23,203 nt of DNA from JACZWZ01 sp964194935 (GCA_964194935.1 CAXMOL010000127.1:1-23203), one strand, 5' to 3'. Positions 14,823 to 23,203 are shown, counted from the stretch's first letter. A program made the numbers and translations. The notes: generated from the letters alone by a model not told the origin.

Positions 14823-15185
14823 CTAACCGCCTCCAGCTACCGCTCGCGCCCTCAACCGATGCCCCCGAAGGCCCTCTGCTGCTTGATATAGATGCCGGAA
14901 GGCGCTCTCATAGTCCTCTTGACCCGGTTCGAGACCTAGATCCTGCCGCACATCCTCGATTGCCGCTTCCAGGACCGTGAGGCGGTCGCCGAGCTCAGCC
15001 AGCGCACCCAGCGACACGACGGCTTCTCCCGGTCCCAGGCCGATCCGCCAGCCCTGGCGACGGGCTTCGTAGGCTCGCTGCCGGTGTGCATCACGGCAAT
15101 ACGACCGACGGCGCCCTGTTGCCGGCTGAAAGACCTCACCCCCGCACCACTCGCAGGTAGTCGTACTCGGTGTTGTTTTCGTCAC
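14823..15185 (-). CDS. Small zinc-finger protein with coiled-coil segment
   Basis: No named family is recognised for this 120-residue protein. The N-terminus holds a probable zinc site: Cys11 and Cys14 (CEWCGG), then Cys30 and His34 in RRRSYCRDAHRQRAYEARR. This short CxxC-x15-CxxxH arrangement with a basic helix is common in small actinobacterial nucleic-acid-binding proteins. Residues 55-85 look helical and charged. GTG 15185 is chosen because a TAGTTT hexamer lies 7 nt upstream (leaderless pattern) and the conserved finger follows; the upstream GTG 15230 is the alternative. It is the first leftward gene to the right of the dif-like site and is divergent from thioredoxin. Confidence 0.7.
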   Translation of the reverse strand: MTKTTPSTTTCEWCGGEVFQPATGRRRSYCRDAHRQRAYEARRQGWRIGLGPGEAVVSLGALAELGDRLTVLEAAIEDVRQDLGLEPGQEDYESAFRHLYQAAEGLRGHRLRARAVAGGG

Positions 15186-15192
15186 AGTGATG

Positions 15193-15198
15193 AAACTA
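15193..15198 (-). promoter_or_regulatory. Putative -10 hexamer TAGTTT, leaderless start of zinc-finger gene
   Basis: TAGTTT on the minus strand is followed by 7 nt and GTG 15185. No Shine-Dalgarno sequence is at a usable distance from this GTG. Confidence 0.45.
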
Positions 15199-15241
15199 CA
15201 CCCTCGGTGCGCAATTGGCCGGGAATGCACAGGAACCGTTT

Positions 15242-15270
15242 ACCGTTGCATACCCGACTCCTAATTCGAA
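15242..15270 (+). promoter_or_regulatory. Weak sigma70-like promoter region for thioredoxin
   Basis: TTTACC (about 15240-15245) and TAATTC (about 15263-15268) are separated by about 17 nt upstream of ATG 15279. A purine-rich GAAAGAG follows as a likely ribosome-binding site. Both boxes are imperfect. Confidence 0.3.
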
Positions 15271-15278
15271 AGAGATCC

Positions 15279-15698
15279 ATGCCGACCGTCGAACTGACCA
15301 AAGAGAATTTCGAAGCAACCATCACCGACAACGACACCGTGATCGTTGACTTCTGGGCCGAATGGTGCGGGCCGTGTCGAATCTTCGGACCGACCTTCGA
15401 GGAAGCCTCCGATAAGCACGACGACATCGTCTTCGGCAAGGTCGACACCGAGGCTCAGCCCGAGCTGGCCGGCTTCTTCGATGTGAAGTCGATCCCGACC
15501 CTCATGGTCTTCCGGGAGAACGTCGTCCTTTACAGCCAACCCGGTGTCCTACCTGAAGATGTGTTTGCCAACCTGATCTCCCAGATCATGGAAGTGGACA
15601 TGGAAGACGTCCATCGTCAGGTCGCTGCCGCCCAAGAGGCCGAGGGCGACGAGCACGACCACGCCCACGAGGAACAAGAGACGCTCACTAGCGGTTAA
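15279..15698 (+). CDS. trxA: Thioredoxin with acidic/His-rich C-terminal tail
   Basis: This cytoplasmic dithiol oxidoreductase has the active site WCGPC at residues 29-33, preceded by VIVDFWAE, and the cis-proline in SIPT at Pro73. The thioredoxin fold ends near residue 105. A tail of about 30 residues follows, rich in Glu, Asp and His (GDEHDHAHEEQE), which is not part of the classic fold and could bind metal. ATG 15279 is preceded by GAAAGAG and begins right at the first strand; the longer open frame upstream is rejected. The TAA stop overlaps the tagI stop on the other strand. The tail suggests a specialised thioredoxin rather than the main TrxA, though this is an inference. Confidence 0.92.
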   Translation: MPTVELTKENFEATITDNDTVIVDFWAEWCGPCRIFGPTFEEASDKHDDIVFGKVDTEAQPELAGFFDVKSIPTLMVFRENVVLYSQPGVLPEDVFANLISQIMEVDMEDVHRQVAAAQEAEGDEHDHAHEEQETLTSG

Positions 15699-16306
15699 TA
15701 GCGCTCCAGGATCGGGACCCGCTCGGCCTCACAGGCATCCCGGGCCCAACAGCCCTCAAGATGGTCGTTTACGAGACCCATGGCCTGCATAAACGCGTAC
15801 ATGGTGGTCGGACCGACAAACTTCCATCCCCGCTTCTTTAGATCCTTGGACAGAGCAGTCGACTCGTCGGTCAACGCCGGAATGTCCTCAAACGACTTTC
15901 GGGGCGTTGCCTCACGCGGCGCCTGTGGCCACACGTAGGCAGCGATAGAACCGAACTCTTCGATCATCTCGAGGGCGCGGCCAGCGTTGTTGATAGCGGC
16001 GTCGATCTTGCCGCGATGCCGGATGATCCCAGCATCGTCAAGCAGATCCAGCACTTCCGGTTCGCCAAACTCCGCTACCAGCGCCGGATCGAAACCCGCA
16101 AAGACTTCGCGGAACCTCTCCCGCTTGCGCAGAATGGTGATCCAGGCGAGTCCGGCCTGGAACCCCTCGAGCACAATCTTCTCGAAAAGAGGCCCGTCGG
16201 CGGTGGTGCCCCTCCCCCACTCTTCATCGTGGTACTCGTACATCTGATCACCGCTCGACCAGGCACACCTGAGTTGCCCGTCGGATTCAACGAGGAGATC
16301 GCTCAC
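15695..16306 (-). CDS. tag: DNA-3-methyladenine glycosylase I
   Basis: This base-excision repair enzyme removes 3-methyladenine. The structural zinc ligands of the Tag family are visible: Cys14 (RCAW), His26 (YHDEEWG), His182 and Cys186 (NDHLEGC). The EGFQAGLAWITILRKRE segment and KKRGWKFVGPTTMYAFMQA are family signatures. The 203-residue length is normal. The GTG start overlaps the msrB stop (GTGA), so the two are cotranscribed as a damage-repair pair: methionine oxidation and DNA alkylation. Confidence 0.94.
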   Translation of the reverse strand: MSDLLVESDGQLRCAWSSGDQMYEYHDEEWGRGTTADGPLFEKIVLEGFQAGLAWITILRKRERFREVFAGFDPALVAEFGEPEVLDLLDDAGIIRHRGKIDAAINNAGRALEMIEEFGSIAAYVWPQAPREATPRKSFEDIPALTDESTALSKDLKKRGWKFVGPTTMYAFMQAMGLVNDHLEGCWARDACEAERVPILERY

Positions 16307-16695
16307 TCAGCCGACTCGAGGTCGAGCGACGCAGAGTTGATGCAGTAGCGCAGGCCCTCCGGTCCGGGGCCGTCTGGGAATACGTGACCAAGGTGGCCCC
16401 CGCAGGCAGTGCAGGTGACCTCTGTCCGCATCATCCCCAGGCTGCTGTCCTCCTTGGTCTCAATAGCACCGTCTATCGGCTTCGTAAACGAAGGCCAACC
16501 CGATCCGCTGTCGAATTTTGTGGTGGACTCAAAGAGCTCTGTGCCGCAGCCTGCGCAGCGATACATACCCGACGCCTTTTCGTCCCAATAGATGCCAGTA
16601 AACGCTGCCTCGGTACCGCCCTGGCGCAACACATGAAACTGGTCAGGCGTCAGCCGGTCGCTCCACTCGGATTCGTTGCTCGGAAGATCGCTCAT
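16303..16695 (-). CDS. msrB: Peptide-methionine (R)-S-oxide reductase
   Basis: This enzyme reduces methionine-R-sulfoxide in proteins. Zinc ligands are Cys47/Cys50 (CAGC) and Cys95/Cys98 (CTAC), and the GSGWPSF motif is at residues 64-70. His101 and His104 (GGHLGHVFPDG) and the catalytic Cys118 (RYCINSASL) complete the site. Some MsrB proteins carry selenocysteine at the catalytic position, but here it is an ordinary cysteine codon. ATG 16695 is chosen because GAGGG precedes it with 4-nt spacing; the longer frame to 16800 is unlikely. The protein has 130 residues. It is the first gene of the msrB-tag operon. Confidence 0.95.
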   Translation of the reverse strand: MSDLPSNESEWSDRLTPDQFHVLRQGGTEAAFTGIYWDEKASGMYRCAGCGTELFESTTKFDSGSGWPSFTKPIDGAIETKEDSSLGMMRTEVTCTACGGHLGHVFPDGPGPEGLRYCINSASLDLESAE

Positions 16696-16720
16696 GATTC
16701 CCTCAATTCTGTGAGTCGGA

Positions 16721-16730
16721 CCATATATGG
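16721..16730 (-). promoter_or_regulatory. msrB: msrB promoter region with CCATATATGG palindrome
   Basis: A 10-bp perfect palindrome lies 25 nt upstream of the msrB ATG and contains the most AT-rich, -10-like bases of this intergenic region (TATATG or TATGGT on the minus strand). No clear -35 box was found. A second palindrome, TCGAAGGTTCGA, is at 16838-16849. Nothing else is recognised in 16696-16886. Confidence 0.35.
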
Positions 16731-16886
16731 GAGGTGGACCCAATGGCGTCGGTCGATCGGCCACAAAGCACACCGCCCTCCTCAACAACTGCCCCAGCAT
16801 CCCCTCGGTTCCCGGTTTGGCGTTCCTCGACGGAAGATCGAAGGTTCGAAGCGACCCTCATCCTCTGGTAGAGACTGCCACCGAGG

Positions 16887-17090
16887 TCAGTTCCGCAGCA
16901 GTAGTGACTCCATCAGGGTCTCGGTAGCGTTTGTGACAGCTGTCACCGCCTCGTCAAAGGTGGTCTGGTTGGCCTGCGATGGTTGCCGAAAGCCCGACAC
17001 TTTGCGGACATATTGGAGAGCTGCCGCTTCCATCCCATCTCGATCGTGGATTTGGCTGCCTTCGCGCAGCCGAACGATGCTTCTGCACAT
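16887..17090 (-). CDS. DUF2277 family protein
   Basis: This is a small conserved protein of 67 residues and unknown function. The family pattern is clear: MCRSIVRLRE at the N-terminus, then EAAALQYVRKVSGFRQPS and a helix ending ATETLMESL. ATG 17090 is chosen because the family starts with MCRSI and a TAAGGT hexamer lies 7 nt upstream. Upstream in-frame sequence overlaps the DUF2087 gene and is not conserved. The gene follows the DUF2087 gene by 10 nt and may be expressed both from the upstream operon and from its own promoter. Confidence 0.88.
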   Translation of the reverse strand: MCRSIVRLREGSQIHDRDGMEAAALQYVRKVSGFRQPSQANQTTFDEAVTAVTNATETLMESLLLRN

Positions 17091-17097
17091 GTCGAGG

Positions 17098-17103
17098 ACC
17101 TTA
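17098..17103 (-). promoter_or_regulatory. Putative -10 hexamer TAAGGT before the DUF2277 gene
   Basis: The TAA stop of the DUF2087 gene supplies the first three bases of TAAGGT, followed by 7 nt and ATG 17090. This is the same arrangement as at 13060-13065. Confidence 0.35.
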
Positions 17104-17655
17104 GGCGAGCTCAACCGAGCCTGAGATGCGACCACCGGTGCGCCAGTAGACGCCATCGGCGCGAGTCATAAAGCCCTCATCGACCAGATATCTACGCAGC
17201 GTCGCGTAGTCGGCAAAGAACAACTGCAAAGCAAAGTCGACCTCGCGCTCCTGGTACCGCCGTCCCGGCTCGAACTCAAGAGCCAGCAGCTCAAGGACCA
17301 GGAGTCGCTTGGATCGGCTCGACGGCACACTGGTCAACCGACGACCCGAGAAGAATCGCGAGAGCACCATGGCCTCGTCGTCGGTCCACGGGCCGTCGAC
17401 GATCGTTGGGTCGATCGGAGCGTCCGTCGGAACCGAGCGCGCCAGCTCCCGCAGCGCTTCCAGATCGAGACGGCGATCACCGCCGACCAACCCGGATCCT
17501 GCCAACTTGCCGTACTCCCTGAGGACCTTGCGCTCGTCTATGTCGAGATTCGTCGCCACCACGGCAACATCCACCGGTCCCACGGCCGCTGCTCCAAGGA
17601 GGGCCAAGCGAACGGGATCGAGACTCAGGCTGAGGAACTCTGCAACAGAGATCAT
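17101..17655 (-). CDS. DUF2087 domain protein with N-terminal HTH-like region
   Basis: This 184-residue protein is a probable transcription regulator. Residues 1-80 look like an ArsR-type winged helix (LDPVRLALLGAAAVG, then helices and a short wing). Residues 95-175 match DUF2087: SRFFSGRRLTSVPSSRSKRLLVLELLALEFEPGRRY, split here as residues 98-133, then EREVDFALQLFFADYATLRRYLVDEGF and a YWR ending. ATG 17655 lies 3 nt after the GGT stop, so it is cotranscribed with GGT. Its targets are unknown. Confidence 0.82.
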   Translation of the reverse strand: MISVAEFLSLSLDPVRLALLGAAAVGPVDVAVVATNLDIDERKVLREYGKLAGSGLVGGDRRLDLEALRELARSVPTDAPIDPTIVDGPWTDDEAMVLSRFFSGRRLTSVPSSRSKRLLVLELLALEFEPGRRYQEREVDFALQLFFADYATLRRYLVDEGFMTRADGVYWRTGGRISGSVELA

Positions 17656-17658
17656 CGA

Positions 17659-19188
17659 TCAGAGACCGCCTACAGCGGTCGCGCCTGTACGCCGGGGGTC
17701 AGCGACCTGGAACAGACCGGCATCGGGGTCGTACATCGCAAGGCCGACACCCCCGAAGTACATCGACAAATCGGGGAACCTCCGCAACACGAGGTCGTCG
17801 AAGGCCGCGACGTGAATGCCCGGTTCATAGGCAATGGTGGGCTGCCCGTTGAAGACTTCAACGTGGAGTCGAGGATGCTGAACCGCCTCGGAAACTGACA
17901 TCTCGAATGCGATGTAGTTCATCAACACCTGGGCCAGAGCAGTCGTGATCCGACTCGCCCCGGGACTACCAACGGCCACGACGGAGCCGGTCGGTCCCCC
18001 CGCAATCGTGGGCGCCATGTTGGACGGCAGCCTGTCGCCCGGGGCAAACCTCTCCATGCCGGCGGGGAACAATTCCACCTCACCCAGCGAGTTGTTCAGC
18101 CACAGGCCGCTGTCGGGGATCATCACTCCTGAGCCGTAGCCTGCCGACGTCGTTATCGAGCAAGCGAGCCCTCCGGTGTCAACCGTCGACACATGGACCG
18201 TCGACGGTGACGATGCAAGGTCCTTGTGGTCTCCGAAACGGGCGCGTTCGAGGAGATGGGCCACCGCCGCCGCGGTATCGGATCCGTCATCCAGGGTGGA
18301 TGCTCTATATGCGAGAACGGATCGCTGCACCTCTGCCAGCCTCTTGGCGCCGGCTTCGGACCACTCTGAGAAACCCGCCGCTCGCGCCAGGAGAACCATC
18401 GACGCCAGCACCGCTCCACCGATCGCAGGCGCCGGATTGGTGACGATACGCCAGCCATCGACGTCGATGGATATGGGTTCGCGTTCTATTGCTTGATAAG
18501 ACTCGAGGTCCTGCGCTGTGATGCTCCCGCCCCACTCCTGCATTGCGTCCACAAGGCGACGCCCGATCGAACCGGTGTAGAAGGACTCAGGACCCTCATC
18601 AGCGATCGTGCGCAGGCTGGCGGCGAGGTCGGGGATCTTGATGGGATCGCCGTCGGCCATCCGTGACCCATCCGGGTGATGGAGCGCCGCAAAGCTATCC
18701 GGTCGTAGGTCGTAAATCGGATCGTGTGAGTACGCGAGATACGACTCGCTGACCCCGCTGAGCGGGAACCCGTTTGCGGCCAGAGCAATAGCCGGTTCCA
18801 TCAACGATGCCCATGGGAGGGCTGCAAAGCGTTCTCCGGCGCGTCCCAATCCCGCCCAGACCCCCGGCACCGCGACCGATCTGGGACCCACCAAAGTGTC
18901 CATACCCCCGCCGTAATCCATATGGACCCGATCCCCGAATTGGCTGGGGCGTCGGCTGGCACCCAGCCCGGGCATCGCGGCGTAACCATCGATCACTACC
19001 GGGTCGCCGGACTCGGGCCACACCGTCACAAAACAACCCGCCCCCGGGCCAATGATCCCCGGTTCAGAGATGATTGACGCCACGGTGGCCGCAATCGCGG
19101 CGTCAACCGCGTTGCCGCCGCCGTCAGCGACTGCAGCCCCGGCGTCGGCACCGGGGCGAGATGCGGCAGAAATCGCTACGCGTCGCAC
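17659..19188 (-). CDS. Gamma-glutamyltransferase-family protein
   Basis: This Ntn-hydrolase family protein hydrolyses or transfers gamma-glutamyl groups from glutathione-like compounds; self-cleavage before a Thr makes the small subunit. The N-terminal ADGGGNAVDAAIAATVA motif, PGIIGPGAGCF and the VHVSTVDTGGLACSITTSAG block followed by LWLNNSLGE are family hallmarks. The nucleophile is predicted as Thr330, in STVH where family members usually read TTH. The GTG at 19188 gives 509 residues and overlaps the SSB-like stop; a long open frame further upstream to 19521 is a shadow. No signal peptide is seen, although many family members are exported. Without glutathione the substrate may be another gamma-glutamyl compound. 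Confidence 0.87.
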   Translation of the reverse strand: MRRVAISAASRPGADAGAAVADGGGNAVDAAIAATVASIISEPGIIGPGAGCFVTVWPESGDPVVIDGYAAMPGLGASRRPSQFGDRVHMDYGGGMDTLVGPRSVAVPGVWAGLGRAGERFAALPWASLMEPAIALAANGFPLSGVSESYLAYSHDPIYDLRPDSFAALHHPDGSRMADGDPIKIPDLAASLRTIADEGPESFYTGSIGRRLVDAMQEWGGSITAQDLESYQAIEREPISIDVDGWRIVTNPAPAIGGAVLASMVLLARAAGFSEWSEAGAKRLAEVQRSVLAYRASTLDDGSDTAAAVAHLLERARFGDHKDLASSPSTVHVSTVDTGGLACSITTSAGYGSGVMIPDSGLWLNNSLGEVELFPAGMERFAPGDRLPSNMAPTIAGGPTGSVVAVGSPGASRITTALAQVLMNYIAFEMSVSEAVQHPRLHVEVFNGQPTIAYEPGIHVAAFDDLVLRRFPDLSMYFGGVGLAMYDPDAGLFQVADPRRTGATAVGGL

Positions 19189-19514
19189 TGCCGGGAGGCT
19201 AGAGCATCGATGCTCTCTCGGGGACACACCTGATCGGCGACAATCTCGAGGCGGCTCCGCCGACCCTCTTCGGCACTCCAGAAGCGCCGCTGCACCGATC
19301 CTGCGACCCACAACCTGCATCCCGGCTCGGGTTCGGAGTCCACAAGTTCGTCTGACGGGTCCCACAAAGTCACGGGAATGACGTCCACCCGACGCCGCGG
19401 GTGATCCGATCGTGCAGTCAAGAGATACCGGACCAGGCGTGCCCCGGACTCGAATTGGCGAATCTCCGGCGGCGCCGCCAGGCGCCCGGCAAGAACAACG
19501 AGATTGAGATCCAT
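19176..19514 (-). CDS. Single-stranded DNA-binding protein-like OB-fold protein
   Basis: This 112-residue protein has the SSB OB-fold pattern: LNLVVLAGRLAAPPEIR at the N-terminus, then VRYLLTARS, a VIPVTLWDPSDEL strand and LWVAGSVQRRFW. It is shorter than housekeeping SSB and lacks the acidic DDDIPF-type C-terminal tip, ending SRQCDA instead, so it is probably a paralog. ATG 19514 is preceded by AAAGGA with 7-nt spacing. The stop lies inside the GGT start region (13-nt overlap), so both are cotranscribed. It is divergent from the MBL-fold gene. Confidence 0.8.
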   Translation of the reverse strand: MDLNLVVLAGRLAAPPEIRQFESGARLVRYLLTARSDHPRRRVDVIPVTLWDPSDELVDSEPEPGCRLWVAGSVQRRFWSAEEGRRSRLEIVADQVCPRESIDALASRQCDA

Positions 19515-19588
19515 ACGGCATTCCTTTCTGGATGCCGCACTGTTCAAGGTATGCCTGGGGTACGACGCAATCGGGTTGGAGCTGGCGC

Positions 19589-19594
19589 TAGCGT
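19589..19594 (+). promoter_or_regulatory. Putative -10 hexamer TAGCGT, leaderless start of MBL gene
   Basis: TAGCGT is followed by 7 nt and ATG 19602, with no Shine-Dalgarno sequence. The same hexamer occurs before the LLM gene at 13060. Confidence 0.45.
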
Positions 19595-19601
19595 CGAACC
19601 C

Positions 19602-20516
19602 ATGCCTGACGTCTCGATAACGGATCTTGGCCACGATCTGTACCTGATCGATGCATTCATGCACGATGAGGCCGAACGTCTCGCCTGCTACTTATTCGAC
19701 ACACCCAATCGGACGCTCATCGAATGCGGGCCCTCACGCAGCATCGGACATCTCTACGAAGCGCTCGACCACCTCGGCATCGACGATCTGGCGGTAATGG
19801 CGGTCACGCACATCCATCTCGACCACGCTGGTGGTGCAGGTCACCTCGCCCAGCGTTTTCCCAACGCCAGCATCGGGGTCCACGCGGCCGGTGCCCCCCA
19901 TCTGATTGCTCCCGAGCGACTCTGGGACTCGGCGACCCGCATCTATTCAGAGCGGGGGATGCTCGACCTGTGGGGTCCCATGGAGCCGCTGACGCAGGAC
20001 AGGCTGTTGATACTCGACGAGGGAAGCACCATCCCTCTTGGCAACGGCCGGGCCGTCGAGGTGATGTACACCCCCGGTCATGCAAAGCATCACATCGTCT
20101 TCTTCGAGCAGACGACAGGGGCCTGCTTCGTCGGCGATTCGGTCGGAATCGCCTTTCCGCATGGTCACATGGTCCAACCCAACACTCCCCCGCCGGATTT
20201 CGATCCCGACCTGATCACCCATCAATTGAGGCGCATGGCTGCCCGGGAGCCCGCCTTCCTTGGTTTCGCACACTTCGGTGCAGATCCGCGCCCACAAGTG
20301 ACACTGGCCCTGGCAGAGGAACGCCTGTGGGAGTGGGTTCGCTGGGTCGAAGATGTAACCCCCGACGACAACATCCCCGAGAAACTTCGGCGCTGGGTGC
20401 TCGATGACTACCGGGCTCAGGGATACGACGAGGCACTGATCGATCGGTATGACCGCAATAGCTACTGGCCGATGCAGGCCGCCGGAATCGAGCGATGGCT
20501 AGGGCTGACGAAGTAG
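19602..20516 (+). CDS. MBL-fold metallo-hydrolase
   Basis: This 304-residue metallo-beta-lactamase-fold hydrolase has the metal motif THIHLDHAGG (HxHxDH), the second-shell YTPGHAKHH, and GDSVGIAFP carrying the bridging Asp. The C-terminal third (HFGADPRP, then helices ending MQAAGIERWLG) is of the actinobacterial type that lacks an obvious substrate label. ATG 19602 is chosen because the conserved VSITDLGHDLYLID strand follows at once and a -10-like hexamer lies 7 nt upstream; the upstream extension covers the divergent promoter. The substrate is unknown. Confidence 0.9.
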   Translation: MPDVSITDLGHDLYLIDAFMHDEAERLACYLFDTPNRTLIECGPSRSIGHLYEALDHLGIDDLAVMAVTHIHLDHAGGAGHLAQRFPNASIGVHAAGAPHLIAPERLWDSATRIYSERGMLDLWGPMEPLTQDRLLILDEGSTIPLGNGRAVEVMYTPGHAKHHIVFFEQTTGACFVGDSVGIAFPHGHMVQPNTPPPDFDPDLITHQLRRMAAREPAFLGFAHFGADPRPQVTLALAEERLWEWVRWVEDVTPDDNIPEKLRRWVLDDYRAQGYDEALIDRYDRNSYWPMQAAGIERWLGLTK

Positions 20517-20546
20517 CCGGTAACCAGTAGCCCGTACTGAGTACTC

Positions 20547-21365
20547 CTAATCATTCCTCAGCGTGCGACCGAGTTCGTCGAGGCCGGGGAAGGCGATGTC
20601 CACCCGCTCGATCGCCTCCAGCAACTGACGCGCGGTCTGCGTGTCTCCAAGTTCATGTGCCGCTTTGGCTGCGACGTACCAGGTGCGCAGCTCTGACTCC
20701 TCGGGCTCTGCCTTCATCTTCTTGGGATTGGTGACTTCCCAGGCCTTCCTGGCGTTGCCGCGATCGAGAAGGAATGATCCGAACACGACTTTCGCCTCAT
20801 TGCGGGTCTCCCGCATTCCGGGATCCATCTTGGAGAAGGCGCGCCATACCTCCTCAACATCCTTGGGACGATCGAGCGCCCGAAGGACATCCATCTCGAC
20901 TGGCATGTGCGTGTTCTCCCCGGTAAAGCGGCGAAAGGTCCGCAACTCGGCCAAGGCCACGTCCCAACGCCCCAGCCGGTAGGCCGACAGTGCCAGGATC
21001 TCTCGAATCGTGGCATCCCGGGGTGATAGTTCCTTGGCCTGTTGCGCCTCGGACAGAGACTTGCCGTACTTCCCAGTGGAAAAGAATGTGGCGGCCGCCA
21101 TCAGATGCTCTGTGGTGGCAGCCAGCTTGGCCTTCGGAGTGACTCGCGCCAGCTGGTCGCTGATCCACTTCGGTAGCTGGCCGCTTTGGGGCGACCATGG
21201 CTTTCGGGGCCGTTCTTCGACAACGCGATCACCGCCGCGCGCCCGTGCCTCGCGGTCCGCCCGATCGCTCGCAGTCGTACGGCCCTTGCCGGAGTTCCTT
21301 CCATATTGCTTGCGCCCCCCCTTCTGAGGGCGGCGGGGTGTGGAACGGCGCTTGTCATCGGGCAT
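20547..21365 (-). CDS. TPR-repeat protein with basic N-terminal tail
   Basis: This 272-residue protein is not assigned to a named family. Residues 1-60 are a basic, low-complexity region rich in Arg, Lys and Gly, possibly nucleic-acid or ribosome binding. From about 75 onward there are helix pairs of tetratricopeptide type, for example ATFFSTGKYGKSLSEAQQA, ILALSAYRLGRWDVALAEL and AAKAAHELGDTQTARQLLEA. ATG 21365 is chosen because a TACCAT hexamer lies 6 nt upstream and the preceding residues are not conserved-looking. It lies downstream of the rRNA operon on the same strand but after a strong hairpin. It is convergent with the MBL gene. Confidence 0.78.
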   Translation of the reverse strand: MPDDKRRSTPRRPQKGGRKQYGRNSGKGRTTASDRADREARARGGDRVVEERPRKPWSPQSGQLPKWISDQLARVTPKAKLAATTEHLMAAATFFSTGKYGKSLSEAQQAKELSPRDATIREILALSAYRLGRWDVALAELRTFRRFTGENTHMPVEMDVLRALDRPKDVEEVWRAFSKMDPGMRETRNEAKVVFGSFLLDRGNARKAWEVTNPKKMKAEPEESELRTWYVAAKAAHELGDTQTARQLLEAIERVDIAFPGLDELGRTLRND

Positions 21366-21371
21366 CAGCCG

Positions 21372-21377
21372 ATGGTA
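21372..21377 (-). promoter_or_regulatory. Putative -10 hexamer TACCAT, leaderless start of TPR gene
   Basis: On the minus strand TACCAT is followed by 6 nt and ATG 21365. There is no Shine-Dalgarno sequence. Confidence 0.45.
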
Positions 21378-21443
21378 CTGGCGCATCCGACTGCACCTGC
21401 ATTTGCGATCGACTCGCCCGCCTTCCCATGAGAGCGGCAAATG

Positions 21444-21475
21444 AGAAGGGGCCGTCCAATAGGACGGCCCCTTCT
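21444..21475 (-). terminator. rRNA operon terminator hairpin
   Basis: A perfect 14-bp stem (21444-21457 with 21462-21475) with loop AATA on the plus strand lies just beyond the 5S 3' end. On the minus strand only a weak T-containing tail (CATTT) follows the stem, as is common for actinobacterial terminators. Confidence 0.85.
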
Positions 21476-21483
21476 ACAAAAAA

Positions 21484-21600
<117 letters not shown>

Positions 21601-21661
21601 ACCGGTGTGTGCTCAGCACCCTGAGCACTCCATAGCGAGCACAAGCAATCGTGTCTTCGAC

Positions 21662-23203
<1,542 letters not shown>

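Noticed and set aside
13619..16217. KOPS-like GGGNAGGG octamers pointing toward the dif-like site (13619 and 14711 on plus, 16210 on minus)
   Set aside because: The polarity fits, but about this many or more are expected by chance in GC-rich DNA of this length, and the actinobacterial FtsK motif may differ. Not counted as evidence.
16303..16695. Selenocysteine in MsrB
   Set aside because: The catalytic position is an ordinary Cys codon and no in-frame TGA is present.
16838..16849. tRNA T-loop-like GGTTCGAA
   Set aside because: The flanking bases do not form a T-arm stem and no acceptor or anticodon arm could be built.

Overview
The window looks like a chromosomal segment of a GC-rich actinobacterium. 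The evidence is split-type glycine decarboxylase subunits, a polyphosphate glucokinase, two F420-type oxidoreductase families, DUF2277/DUF2087/DUF5996 genes, many GTG/TTG starts and stop-start overlaps, and apparent leaderless transcription. An Acidimicrobiia-like or other poorly cultured actinobacterial lineage is a reasonable guess, but the sequence alone does not fix it. Gene density is very high: no stretch over 300 bases lacks a gene. The largest gaps are 16696-16886 (msrB upstream region) and 14707-14822 (dif-like site).

Layout: 1-4.3 kb is a rightward run of gcvPA (cut by the window edge), gcvPB, a polyphosphate glucokinase and a monoacylglycerol-lipase-type hydrolase, joined by 4-8 nt overlaps. 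From 4.3 to 5.9 kb an acetyltransferase and adenosine deaminase run leftward. From 5.9 to 9.3 kb are a membrane-anchored coiled-coil/HhH protein, a YqgE-family gene, a DoxX membrane protein and a DUF5996 gene. From 9.4 to 11.7 kb is a leftward four-gene redox operon: two small exported or anchored proteins, an ApbE FMN transferase and a ferric-reductase-like heme membrane protein. From 11.8 to 14.7 kb are dinB, an F420-type LLM oxidoreductase, a small AhpD/CMD-family gene read through an in-frame TGA, and a Ddn-like split-barrel protein. From 14.8 to 21.4 kb most genes run leftward: a zinc-finger protein, tagI, msrB, an SSB-like/GGT/DUF2087/DUF2277 operon and a TPR protein, with thioredoxin and an MBL-fold hydrolase on the plus strand. 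From 21.4 kb to the right edge is the 3' part of an rRNA operon on the minus strand (terminator, 5S, partial 23S).

Two observations stand out. First, 14019-14297 is a complete AhpD/carboxymuconolactone-decarboxylase-like gene whose only defect is a TGA exactly where the second Cys of the CxxC redox motif belongs. A 6-bp perfect hairpin with a G-starting loop follows 11 nt later, so this is best read as a selenoprotein (CxxU) that ordinary gene calling would miss. Second, 14770-14797 matches the XerC/XerD dif site pattern, with arms CATAA/TTATG around a 6-nt spacer. It sits between convergent genes where strand bias switches from rightward to leftward, which suggests the replication terminus.

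At least seven genes have a TANNNT hexamer placed 6-7 nt before the start codon, as expected for leaderless mRNAs, and several start choices below rest on this.
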